DNA of 64,000 nucleotides from Atopsyche davidsoni (lineage: Eukaryota > Arthropoda > Insecta > Trichoptera > Hydrobiosidae), in contig JAILWY010000006.1 in NCBI GenBank assembly GCA_022113835.1, positions 5,580,001 to 5,644,000 on the forward strand. The letters run 5' to 3'. Shown here piece after piece: positions 48,893-60,100 of the stretch. The position numbers and the translations under genes were made by a program. A model generated the notes under the pieces. That model worked only from the letters and a program-made list of their open reading frames with translations, had not been told where the DNA came from and made no database searches. How positions within the stretch are numbered: position 1 is the first letter of the stretch; every line of letters begins with the position of its first letter.

Positions 48893-51858
48893 TTTTATAA
48901 TGAAATTTGAAAGTTGTGAAAACGAGGGTGCCGGTCGACGCCATCCCTTCAGGCGAGCTGACGAGCTCCGCTGAACGCGACTGAGCAACCCCGCGACGTG
49001 ACTGTGCCGATTTCCGAAGCGAACCAGACTACCCCAAGAGTGCAGGCGGCCAGGGTGAAGGAGCCAGGGTGGAGCACCCAGGGTGGAGGAGCAGTCGCGC
49101 CCCGAGTTGGCAACGCCGTCATGCCGAGGCATGGCCGAAAACACGTCCTCGATTATCAAAATTTTGTGAGACATTTTAGTGCAAAAGCCTAACGGAATAC
49201 CTACAGCGGAAAAGATCGCACAGCGCACACTATATTGAACCTTATGAATACTCTTATTGTAGATCTTATTCGCTAATCGGAGATCAGTTGGAAACAGGAA
49301 GTTTGCCTGGGGCATAATCACAGGGCCGCTTTGATGCGCGAAGGCGCACACCGCCCGCCCTCCCGCGAGTGACAGTTCGCGGCGGAGAGACTTCCGGTGC
49401 GCCCATTTTTGTAAACACAGAAACGCTTTGATTTCTATACAAAACGAAGAGTTGCCAGAGTCTAGGATTTAGTGAATGAATAAATTCTAGCTGGGACGAC
49501 GACCGGCGACCGAGCGCCGAGGATCGAGGAGGTCCAGCAACTCTCTATCTTACGACTGCGTTCGGATTGTCGCTCCACAATCGAATCGCTTTACAGGATA
49601 TTTATTACTTATGATATACAAAGAGATCGCACGTCGCGACTGCGCATATTTACAACAAGCATTACATTAATTACATTAAAATTGCAAAAAGGAATTAAAA
49701 ACCCCTCGATAAATTGACAATAACTAAACTAGAATTTACTTACAAATCACAACTGTTTTATTTTAATTGCATACTGCGTTACATTTTTGTCTAAAATTAA
49801 AATAAGCTCTGGATTAATTTTCAATTCGTGTTTTTTTATTAAAATACAAAAATAATGATTGTCGGATATTTGGGGAATTCGCGAAAAGTCAGAATAAAAA
49901 TAATACGGCTGAATACTACGTTAATACTAAATCTCCTTATGTAATACTACGTTTCATATACTGGTTTTACTTACAAAACAAATAATATTTTTTAATTATA
50001 CTCAGCAGAGCATTGCGGTTCAGGGGGAATAACGCCAATTTTCAATTTGATGTTTGGCATAAACGGGCGATTATATAATTGGCCTAGTTCATTTACTAAA
50101 CAGGCGGAGATACAATAACTTAATGGTTACGAATTATTACAAACACTTAAAAAACGGATCTCCTCGGGTTATTTATAATATAAGAAATGTCGCGAGAGAA
50201 TTGTACAATTTGGAATTCAAAGAAGGACCGTGTCCTCCCCTGCGATATTATTTTATCCGTAATAATATTCGATAACGACTATAGTTTAGAAGAGAACACA
50301 AAAATGCGAGGTGTCAATGCAAATTTACTTATTATCTTTTCATATTTTTGCTAAGCAAGGCAATCGAATGAGTGATTTTGACACTTCAGGAATTTCATTA
50401 ATAATTTGAAAGCATGCTGCGAATGAAAATAACAAGCAGATGCTGCGGAGTAGAAGAGATGAGAAGTAAAATTGACACCGCATTGCCCCAGTGCTGGAGA
50501 CGATGGGGCCGTGTTACACTGTACACTGCATTCTTGTTTATGTACAACAGTATGGCGGGCCGGGGCGCCTGGCGCCGCAGCGGCCGCCTCTTATCTAGCG
50601 GAGATCATGGGAAAACTATCGCGCCTGTCGCGGCCGGCAGCCTGCGCAGGCAAAATACACTATTCAGCGGGGCGGCGACTCCTTCCTCCGCCCGCACCCG
50701 CTGATCGAAAAATATACACATTTCAAAATTTAGATAAAAATTTCGCGTATCAAAATTCTAATATCAAAAGGGTAGAATACAAAACGACAGTCTCAAACGT
50801 CATACATTGACACGCGCGGCGACTCGGGCGCGGGTCGCGGGCGATCGCTCTAGATTAAACTAGTTTTACAAATATATACTTCCAAATATGCGGCTCCTCG
50901 TATTTGCGTACAAAACGAAGCAGTCAACGTTATCGATAATTATGTAAGAATTATTCTAAAAAATGGCTAAAAGATCACCGGCGACTCGCGCCGCACGCCG
51001 CTCCATCGGACTAATTCGTATGTACATTATTGGCACACGCGTGAACCTTTCTTTCTTTCCTTCATTGTTTAAAATGAGATCAATAATTAGATTTAGCTTT
51101 TACGAAGCTCTCTTTGGAACTTGAGACGATTCAGAACGATAAGAAAATATTCTATTTCCGGGCGGAACGCCGCGGCTTCAATCACAATGCGCTTTTTTGA
51201 GCTTTACTACATAACGTTTGGAAATCGACAACCGCCTGAACGAAATCTCGAAATCAACCGTGCGATATACGGTACATGCATTATCTAGTGTCATTTCAAG
51301 GCATTTGCAACGAACACTTCAAAATTTGTAACTTTCAAAAGTGGGGTGAATCTTAAATCTACAGGCCCCTTACACATTCGATGGATCGACGCGTCGACTG
51401 ATATCGGCCATCGGGCAATATATTGCAGAATATATTTATCAATATATAATGCAATATATCCAAAAAGGCAGCCACGCGGTTGGCCGGAGTTCAGCGCCCC
51501 GTCGATTTTGTCGGGCCGACAATCGGACTGATCGAATGTCTACTGTGAATTGTCGATTGTCCGTTTACTTCGAGCCGACTGAAATCGACCGGGCGCTATT
51601 CGGACGCGAGCAGATCGATAACTTCGAAAATATGTAAGGGGTATTGCGCTTTATAGCTATCGGTTTTTGTAAAGAAGAACGCCGGGGGATCTTCCTCGTC
51701 GAGTCGAGCCGTCGGCAGTGGGTGGTGTCGGTGGTCGGTGGATTCACCGGTCGGCGGGCCAGGAGCTTCCGGTCCAAGATGCGCAGCGCGCCCATCCGAG
51801 AAGGCTCATCGGACTTGGAGGTGAACAGACGAGTGGCCGGCAGTGTGGGGCGGCGAAT
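48893..51858 (-). other. GC-richer block, possible long 3' UTR of the minus-strand gene
   Basis: From the stop codon at 51859 leftwards the sequence stays richer in GC and CpG than most of the window (notably 48920-49140, 49360-49560, 50560-50700 and 50805-51010). Minus-strand AATAAA motifs occur near 49600 and 49757. A 3' UTR is an inference; the frames in this block (for example minus 48881-49351, plus 50414-50704) show no domain. A MITE-like element (51362-51646) lies within it. Confidence 0.35.
51362..51646. mobile_element. MITE-like element with CCCCTTACA terminal inverted repeats
   Basis: The left end reads CAGGCCCCTTACACATTCGA and the right end, reverse-complemented, reads CAATACCCCTTACATATT: the CCCCTTACA core is shared with one extra base at the right end. 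The 285-bp interior is packed with short TCGAC/GTCGA/GATCG motifs in both orientations, as in subterminal repeats of hAT-like MITEs, and has no transposase. I could not find a convincing target-site duplication. Confidence 0.5.
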
Positions 51859-51999
51859 TTACCGCTTGGTGGCCAGGAGCCTCCAGCCCACGACGAGCAC
51901 CACGGCCGTCCACAGGGACCCGCCGGACAGGAAGGTGGACAGCAGCGTGTTCTCCGGCTCGGCCACTTTGTCGGGAGACTGGCCGGAGTCAGACAGATC
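51859..51999 (-). CDS. Terminal coding exon of a tail-anchored protein (minus strand)
   Basis: On the minus strand a strong acceptor, TTTCTTTCTCTCTGCAG, precedes GATCTGTCTGACTCC. The exon encodes 46 residues and ends in TAA (51859-51861): DLSDSGQSPDKVAEPENTLL, then STFLSGG, then a hydrophobic helix SLWTAVVLVVGW and a short basic tail RLLATKR. A single membrane segment within ten residues of the C-terminus is the layout of a tail-anchored protein inserted in the ER, mitochondrial or peroxisomal outer membrane. The exon starts at a codon boundary, matching the phase of the exon at 56283-56578, so the two probably join. I do not recognise the gene. Confidence 0.72.
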   Translation of the reverse strand, partial: DLSDSGQSPDKVAEPENTLLSTFLSGGSLWTAVVLVVGWRLLATKR

Positions 52000-52232
52000 C
52001 TGCAGAGAGAAAGAAACCACCATTAGAGACTTGTATTGAACTGTTGGTATTTTGAACATTGGCGCGCATCGATCACTCGGGTATCGATATTCTGAGAAGC
52101 AGCTTATCACTAGAATCATGCGCCATCTTTTTTTTTATCAAATCAAGGAGAGCCTATCGTTACAAAAATATGGGTGGGCCAGCCATTGACGACTACTCGA
52201 TGTACAAAAAATTTGTATATTATCATAGCATC

Positions 52233-52408
52233 ATTCATTTTTCTAATATTCAATAAATTTTCCGGATTTATTATAATTAACAAAATTGAATTGTATTGAA
52301 AGATAAAACAAACCAAGTACATTCATTTTTCTAATATTTAATAAATTTTCCGCATTTATTATAATTAACAAAATTTAATTGTATCGAAAGATAAAACAAA
52401 CCAAGTAA
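52233..52408. repeat. 88-bp tandem duplication
   Basis: 52233-52320 and 52321-52408 are head-to-tail copies of equal length (88 bp) differing at about five positions. Each begins ATTCATTTTTCTAATATT and ends AAGATAAAACAAACCAAGTA. AT-rich and non-coding. Confidence 0.92.
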
Positions 52409-55400
52409 TATAATGCTCTCATAACTGAACATTTCTTAAAAATGTGAAATTGAGTAAATTCAAAAATGAAATAAATAAGTTATAAATATTTATATACGAA
52501 ACTTTTTTTAACCGTACCGTAATTTTATCGAGTGCTAAAGAGCAAATGATAAGAATATACCAGTACGAAGTAAAATTGAGCAAAACCAGCAGAAAAACCG
52601 TGAGCACTGCCAAAAATTATTGCAAAAAGCAAGATATTTCATACAATTTACTTTGAAAACCATGTCTTATTAAAAGTGTTAAATATCGTAAATGCTTAAT
52701 GATTTTCGAGATATTTTATTTCATTATCCAAGCATTAGTGTTGTTTCAATAAGTTCGGTTAGTTATAAAATTAATATGTTTTATAAGCGCGTGAGTGTAA
52801 AAGTGAAAAAAAAAAAATATTTACACAATACTTAGTGTCTCATTAGTGAAGTGAAATATGTGAAAGGTAGTAATAGTGTGCTTATGTAATAATATTTTTT
52901 TATATTAAAATTACCACGTAGACAGCAAATGTGTTATCTTATTGATTCAAATCAAATTGATTAAAAAATATTATAGATAACGTAGTTCAATGTTCATTTT
53001 CAAATATATACCAATTTATTTAAGGTGTTATTAATTTAATTATGTTCTATTTGATTAAATTTTTGATAAGGCTCCAATTTTCTTTCTTAATTAAATTGTA
53101 TGAAAGCAAATAAGAAGTTAACGTTGCAACATGTACAAATATAACATAATTGATAATTGGAAAGTATAAAATGATTTTTATATTAAAAAAGAAAAAAATT
53201 AAAAACGTAAATGCAAAAGAAAATGGTGGCCGCAATACCAACTTGAAAATAATCTCAAATCCTAAAGTATAGCGTCATCTGTGCGGCGACTGTAAAAGGT
53301 TGGGCATTAAAAACGTGTTTCTTATCTATATTTTTCAAAATGGCTTCCGTTAAGACCACAATATTCGCATTTATTACAATATTAAAAACATCCTTCGTTT
53401 TGGGTGCTTGCATTGTTTCAGTTTATCCGTTATCAATAAAAATAAAATAGTAGACACTTTTACGTTTCAGCCCACGTCAGAGGCTGATTCGCATTAACGA
53501 CAAGTGTAAAAAGCAGAATAAAAGAAATCGTACTTTAAGATGAGTACTAAATAAAAGATTTTATGCCCAACGTCATCAGTTTTTAGACGAACATCCACGC
53601 TTTATAAATATTATAGCTTAGAGGACCAATAAACATGATGCTTTCTTACAGTAAAGAAAAACACAGGTGGTTTCAATGGGAAAGTAATACTAATAAATGT
53701 AGACAGCAGAAGTTCATTATTAAATGTAGTCGTGAGTTGTTTTATACAAAATATGTAATGACCTATTTTGCGTAATTGATAATGTTGTAGCACAAGTACT
53801 TAATTTTTAAATTCACTATTGCAAATCCATTGAAAGGTTCACAGTATCCCCCCTTTTGACTTACTTTACTTGAAAATCTTCAAATTAGAAAACTAAAAGT
53901 CGGTAACATTTACATTTCCTGGATTTATTGTTTTACTTGCAAAAAGGCTGTGGGGGAAGCGGTACCCAATCAACTGTAAAAAACTGAGTGTAATGAGGGA
54001 GCCGAGGGGCCGGGCTTTAGCGATGCGGGGGAGACGGGGATGGAAATCACCGCAATATATTTTTTATTGTCAAACGCGATTTCAATCAGATAAGAGCGAT
54101 GCGCCGCCCGAGGAACGCCATACTCAAAAATTACAATTCCCGTAAAACAAATGTCTTTTTTTACATTTTTTGTTTGCGCGAGAATGGGTACGATACGGCG
54201 TAAGATCCAATCGTAAAAAATGTCGTAAAATATGCGCACTTGGCGTGCGGCAATATTTAAAATAATTTTGTTTACAATTTACTGTTAAACTTTCCCGACA
54301 GGAGTTCAAAAGCATTTTGTTAGTTGACTTGTAATTTGAGGTGTTCATTATGATGCAATTCTGCGGGCAGTTTGAGTCATGTAGCAAGTGGATTCGTTCA
54401 CAATACGCATAGCACACAAATGCCGTAAACACATCAAGTTGATAAAGAAAACGCGGATTAATGAGTATTATCCTGCGGTCTGGTGATAATGGCGGTTCTA
54501 ATTAACTTGAATGCTACCAAATTTATTGACTGAGTAGCTAAATTTTAAATTGGTTTGTTCATACAAATTACACGTTTTAAATATAACCTTAATAATCAAA
54601 TGAAGGTATTTGCTTACTTATATTTATTAAACTTAATTTAGGAGATAACAGATCATTTAAATTAATATATAATATATCTTCTGTGCTATCACAATAGAAA
54701 AAACAAAAAGATGGAACATACAAATAAATTTAATACCCTAATTTTTTTATAGCTCCGGTCATCAATCTCCGGTTCGTGTTTTTCAATAGTATTATTTTAG
54801 AAATTATAATAAATTATAAATTAATGAGATAGTGTAATATTTGTCAGCCCCCTCCCCCTTCACGCTTGTAGTATAAGGGAAGTGTTTCCTTGCATGCGGT
54901 ACCTCACCAACTACCCCCCGATACCCCCGCCACCTTATTTCAATTTACAGCACAGTATTAAGATTACCGCTGGTGAGGGTAGTTTTCACAGATATTATCT
55001 GAGCCAATTTTTTGTAATACGAATTTGCAATACCAGCCGTAGATTTTATGAATAGGAGTAGAGACAAACTCGGGGAACAAACAATCTGTATGAGCAAAAC
55101 TGTGATATTTAATATAGATAAACAGAAAAATAACAATTATTTCAAATTGGATATTTCTGCGGCTGTTATTATTATATAAAGTTTATCTTGAATCATAAAT
55201 TTAATACATACTATCAATAAGGATTTGATTCGAAACATAAAAATTATATTTGTAACTTTGTAGATCTCGGTAAAATAATACTTTGTGTTGAATATACTCA
55301 TCGATACGGATCAGTTAGCTTTATTGGAATATATAAAATATTTTTTTTGTTTGGAAGCTTGCTATTTTAAAGAGGGTCTTTTTAATTGCAAATCCTCTAA

Positions 55401-55854
55401 GGTGACGGAGGGCCTGGGGGTGGGGTGGGGTTGTTCGGTACAAATTAAAACTGTATAATGGGAAATATCTCGGTTCGCGTAACCGAATTACCTCTCCCAA
55501 TGAATGGAATTAATGCGACAACAGGGGAAATGGAAAAATACGTAGCGAGGTCCCACAGCGACCGACTGAGCTTTGAGGAAGATATTACGTAAAAGATAAA
55601 ACCTGCTCGGAGAGATTTTCAATTACGGGATTTAACAAAGGTGAAAGAATTCAATTAAAATGCGAACATTGCAAAATCTAAATATAAAAATCTACAATGG
55701 TTTGTAACAAGATTCTAAGTCGGATTTACCACGGACACTGGAAGCCTTGTGCAATTTGATTGTCAGTGAAGAAAATGGTGGCATTGGCCGATCAGTCTAG
55801 AAACTTCCGGAAGAAAGTGAGGAAGAGTGTAGAGTACGTCACGCGCTGTGACGT

Positions 55855-56145
55855 GCGAGTATGTTTCATTTTTCATTTTTTGGTTCTCTATAGAATATCT
55901 TACCGCTGATTTTTTGCATGTAAGTTCAGTAAATTTTTCCACAGCTATGTGCCTAATTTCAAGACGATAGGACAATATTTTCATTCGTAAACTAATTGAA
56001 TAAAACTATAAAATATGCTTTAGCGAGTTTCAGTATGTACGAATTAAAGGATTTTGTTGTTCACCGCGAAAATTTCAAATTTAGAACTTTTCAAATAAAG
56101 AACAGTGATGCGTTGTTTGCGACACGAAATGTGACACAAATGTCA
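55855..56145 (-). repeat. Interspersed repeat, copy 2
   Basis: Reverse-complement match to about 1075-1360; see that entry for the shared blocks. It lies about 140 bp from the proline-rich exon, inside the presumed intron. Confidence 0.7.
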
Positions 56146-56282
56146 AGCAATGAATTGGAAGGAAAACGTGAGCAGCGTCAAATTTCAAATTCGAGTACCC
56201 AGCTATTGGTGTATCGATATATGGTAACGACTGGTAACGTTTCTAGTTATATTACAGTTAGGCCGTCGAGTCTATTCCTTAC

Positions 56283-56578
56283 CGTTTCGATCTCCGTCCT
56301 GAGGTCTTGCAGGAGAGCCTCGGGGCGCCAGGCGTCGCGGCGGGCCTTGAGGCTGTCGCAGCGGCGGCGCCGGCGGGGGCGAGGAGTGCGCCCCGGGGGC
56401 AGGAACACCTCGTCATCAGGGGACGTGCTCGGGGGCGGGGGCGGGGCCGGGGCGGGGACCAGGGGCGGGGGCGGGGGCGGGGCCGGGGGCGGCGAGCGGG
56501 CGGAGGTCACGCGTCGCCGGGGCGCGCTCGCCAGCAGGTCGGGGAGCCGCGGCGCCGAGGAATCGGAAGCGGGGCGAA
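56283..56578 (-). CDS. Proline-rich/coiled-coil exon of the tail-anchored protein (minus strand)
   Basis: On the minus strand, acceptor TTTTCGCCAACAG precedes TTCGCCCCGC, and donor GTAAGG follows ATCGAAACG. The 296-nt exon starts in phase 1 and ends at a codon boundary, as required by the exon at 51859-51999. It encodes about 98 residues: a Ser/Arg-rich start, a polyproline tract (PPPAPPPPPPLVPAPAPPPP), an acidic-to-basic switch (DDEVFLPPG, then RPRRRRR) and a helix LKARRDAWRPEALLQDLRTE that could form a coiled coil. GC is above 75% in a roughly 35% GC neighbourhood. The plus-strand frames here are shadows. The 5' exons are not identified; identity unknown. Confidence 0.68.
56430..56500 (+). 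other. G-rich tract with G-quadruplex potential
   Basis: The plus strand carries more than eight runs of three to five G separated by single C, CC or ACCA. This is the complement of the polyproline codons, so it lies on the template strand of the minus-strand gene. Folding is inference from the G-run pattern. Confidence 0.7.
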
Positions 56579-56808
56579 CTGTTGGCGAAAACACAACCGA
56601 CATCAGTAAACAACAAAAATTAATGAATCAAAAGCAATTAGCAATACACAATATATTATGATTATCAAATCCACACGAAACACGCTCGCAGAATGTATGC
56701 AGGTCTTCTTATGATAGCAACGCATTTAACACTATAAAAAAAATTACACGTCATGTTTTATTTGAGCGTCCATGAAACTGGTTAAAAAATATTTACACGT
56801 GTTATTAA
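56579..56808. other. Intron-side flank of the minus-strand gene
   Basis: AT-rich sequence to the right of the proline-rich exon; it contains the acceptor and polypyrimidine-like CTGATGTCGG..TTTTCGCC region. No other feature was seen. Confidence 0.4.
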
Positions 56809-57168
56809 CACACTAAAGGCGGGGCGGGTACTAGTACCCGTTTCGCGGACTGCTGTCTAAAGGCGGGGCGTGTATTAATACGTTTTTGAATGTGTTTACT
56901 CTAAAAGCGGCAGAAGGTCATTTTACTCTTTAGGTTTACAGCTCGTAATGTTTGTTTAGGACTCGTCAATGTTACTTCTACCAATACTGTCCAGTGATTC
57001 TGAACAAAGTGACAATGAAGAAGTGGAGTGGTCAGAGAATGATAATCCTCCAATTATTGAACATGCAAATCAAAGAGTGTATAGACTAGATTTCACACGT
57101 GCAATTTTACGCGAATTTCGTTCGCTTCGCACATCAGTTTAGTCCATTTGGTTACCGTTTGGTTTGTG
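56809..57168 (+). mobile_element. 360-bp piggyBac-like deletion derivative (family A) with TTAA flanks
   Basis: TTAA flanks both sides (56805-56808 and 57169-57172). The left end starts CACACTAAAGGCGGGGCG, and the right end read inward starts CACAAACC, so only a short CACA terminus is shared. The left subterminal region has two related modules (AAAGGCGGGGCG each followed by a palindrome, GGGTACTAGTACCC at 56826-56839 and TGTATTAATACG), the same layout as in the other piggyBac elements here. The interior carries a fusion of transposase N- and C-terminal segments (56969-57142). The N-terminal part is about 97% identical to 18590-18690. Confidence 0.72.
56969..57142 (+). pseudogene. 57-codon in-frame fusion of piggyBac transposase ends
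   Basis: ATG at 56969 opens MLLLPILSSDSEQSDNEEVE, WSENDNPPIIEH, then ANQRVYRLDFTRAILREFRS and LRTSV, stop TAG. The acidic first half equals the transposase N-terminus seen at 18590-18690. The second half equals the segment duplicated at 18790 and 18985. The catalytic domain is missing, but the deletion kept the frame and the ORF has no stop. It is most simply a by-product of an internal deletion; expression as a small acidic peptide is possible but unsupported. Confidence 0.55.
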
Positions 57169-57172
57169 TTAA

Positions 57173-60100
57173 AATTGCGATTTGAGATGATTTGAAATGT
57201 GTCGTTCCTTACGGGTTGTTGTCGTGACGTGTCACGGCTAATGATTAGCTTTATCATAATGACGTGAAGTTGACGTGTCACACAAAGAGCACGACATGGA
57301 TTTGAAACGCAGAAAGATAAGTCACAAAAATATTTTATTTTCTTAAAATTTTACGCAGCATCTTTCAACAACACGTGATACATATCACGCCATTAGATAT
57401 TATGATTGATCGCAAATTTTGTTTATAAAATAACGTAATTAAATTTTATGGTGTAGTTATCTAATCTATATATATATACATATTGTCATGTAGATACTAC
57501 GACGTGACTCTGAATTTAGTAAAAAATAAAAGGACACATATATCCCATTAGCCTTCTCGTCAGGCTCGATACGGACTCTGTCTATGCACCCCGCGGAGAC
57601 TGGAACCTCGGACTCGGGTAATCTGAGGCAGGGAGCAATCGTCACGAACCTGCGAACACCTGTGCTGTGTTTAGTGTTGGCCCCTTTTCCCCACACTGCT
57701 TGGATATACATGCCTGTGTATCGAAATACAGCAAAACGAACAAAAAAATCTATAGCAAAACACGCTCCGAAAACTATATTTATATTCATTTTAAAAAATG
57801 TCGGATACCACTACTACCGGGTTTTGTATCATTTAGAAGTATTTTCCAGCTCGCAGAACATTGATAAATCAAGTTTTGGTATGATATCAATCACGGTATG
57901 ATACATACAATATTTGCCAACACATCAATACGCTTATTGAGCGTTTAAAAATTATCTAGAATTATTAAAACGTTAACAGATAATTTCGATTTGCTTGGAC
58001 TCAACAATAAGGATGGAAATAACAAAAATTGTATGCCTTTTATAAAATTTAAATTTGTATTATCACGTATTTGAACGGTAGCTCTTGAGGGGTACAATAT
58101 GCCATACAAGCAGACAAACAATGATATATAACACACAAGTTACTACCTATTAAAAAAAAAACGTAAATAGGGACAAACAAAAAATAAACTTTTTGTGTCA
58201 AATCAACAGAGAAGTCCTGCAACCAAAAACACTAACACCCAAGAGAAACAACACGCGATAATGGATCCTATTCAATCAGGCTGTAAAGACCATCTCGCAT
58301 GGCTAGGGTAAAGGGTGTCGTTTTTTGTATCTCCAATCACAGTTTCTGGGTTCAAGGGACTGGATGTTTTGATCGGTGCGTGTGTGTATCACCTGTGTGT
58401 GCTCGTGTTGGGAAAAGGTTCAGAAAGTAAATCGTGTTTAAAAGTGATCCGGGCAGGTCTCCTCAACCGCGGACTGTTGTATTAAATCCGCGGATCGCTA
58501 AAACGGCGGCTATCGATCAGCTGTTAGAGATACATACTAAAAATATTCTCATAATTAACGTTTTTAATTTGAACTGAGCTAAAAATATACTTGTTCAGGT
58601 TATCAAAACTTTAGTACAAATTAATATTGAGTATAAAATTAATCATTGATTATTATTTTTTTAAAAATTCTGACCAAATCGTAATAGTTATTTGCATTAC
58701 AAATGAATAGTAATACTTTTGTTATATTATAAATTTTAATTCGGAAATGATTCCCACAGGCGAGGTTGTCGGCACCCTCCCGGCCCGGCGCACCTGCATA
58801 TAGTTTTGTTTTTATTTCTTTGGGACTGAAACCAGTCAGCTCGCCTCTTCGGACAAACGGTACGGAGTAAAATCACTGCCCCATATTAATCTCCTCGGGC
58901 TATCTGGATGGATTATTATATTGTGCTTTCCAAGACCGAATTAAAAAGCGAGGGCGTGCTCGCCCGTCTCCCTCTAGCGCATTATTCTCCCGTGCGATTG
59001 CAAGACGGCGATAACGTCTCGTGATTAAAAAAAGGTTTATAAGAAATTTAGGGTTCTAGGTTTTGTAACCGTCGTTTAATAGAGTCACAGAATTAAGTGT
59101 TTAATTTTTTTTAAACCACTTGAAATAATCAAATGACAAAGAATATATGAATATCGCGAATTCGTAAAAGTGTTAAAATATATATCGGGAATATTTTGAA
59201 AGTATGATATCCAAGAATTGAACAACACGGCACGACTCCTCCCACTTGCACAGAGCATCGTCAGAACTGGTATACCGCGCACAGGTGTCCAACAGAATCA
59301 CGCTCGAGGGAGCGAGACAGGGAATGGGGCCTCGGCCGTGCGAGGGAGACGGCACCAAAATAAAGATTAGGGGACCTGTCCACCGTTTTTTGTTCCCTTT
59401 TGACGAATCTCGGGGCCCTTCGGTTGCCTGTCTTCGAAAGCGCTCGCATTTTGATTTTTCGTTTTCTTTAGATTTTTTGTTTGAATATTGGTATTGTGCA
59501 TTATTGAAAACCAGATGGGCAATTTTTTCAACGCCGTTTATGTATTTGTATTGTTGTTTCGCATTTAACAGCTTACGGAAAGTATTATGTGCCAGAGACA
59601 TAACATTGAAAACTCGCTGGAGATTCACCAATTGTTATGTTGTCCCAGTTCTTTTTTATGATGTTGAGGCCAGCGGCTGAAAGTCGGGAGTGCAGCCGAA
59701 ATAGTAATTCTGGCTCAGGACAAACGTACGTCCAGTGAGATGGTCACCGACCTCCTCTGAGGAGAAGAACGAATTTCGCCATGTTTAATGGCAGTTTCAA
59801 ACCCTCGTGAACTTGGAAAAAAATTAGATGCATTTATGTAAAAGAATTCGTTCATCATTCTATACTCTATTAGCGAAAATAAATTATTTATGCGGGTAAA
59901 AAGGTATGCACGATATTTTATTCAAATAATGTGCATTTGAATTACAATCAACTTAGTAGGATTTGCATTTATCCAATGTCAAGCAGGTCTTTGCATAATT
60001 AAAAAAGATAACTTGTAGAATATACTACAATTACTGAACACATCTACGCAATTATATGTTGTGTATTATATATAATGTTTATATTTTGAAAAATTTCCAA

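Larger units (their letters stand above)
52000..56282 (-). other. Probable intron of the minus-strand tail-anchored gene
   Basis: On the minus strand it begins with donor GTAAGG (56277-56282) and ends with the acceptor at 52000. It contains an 88-bp tandem duplication (52233-52408) and the second copy of the interspersed repeat (55855-56145). No extra exon with matching phase was seen, although GC-richer patches near 54000-54110 and 55390-55560 could be regulatory. Confidence 0.5.

Noticed and set aside
48881..49351. A 156-codon minus-strand ORF, one of the longest uninterrupted frames in the window.
   Set aside because: It crosses an abrupt composition change, has no domain or coherent splice sites, and its GC-rich half contains short CAGGGTGGAG-like repeats. 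Treated as part of a GC-rich non-coding block.
56307..56661. Plus-strand ORFs rich in Gly/Arg across the 56.3-56.6 kb GC-rich segment.
   Set aside because: They are antisense to the proline-rich exon, which has correct acceptor, donor and phase on the minus strand. The plus-strand product is a GGRGRGRG shadow.
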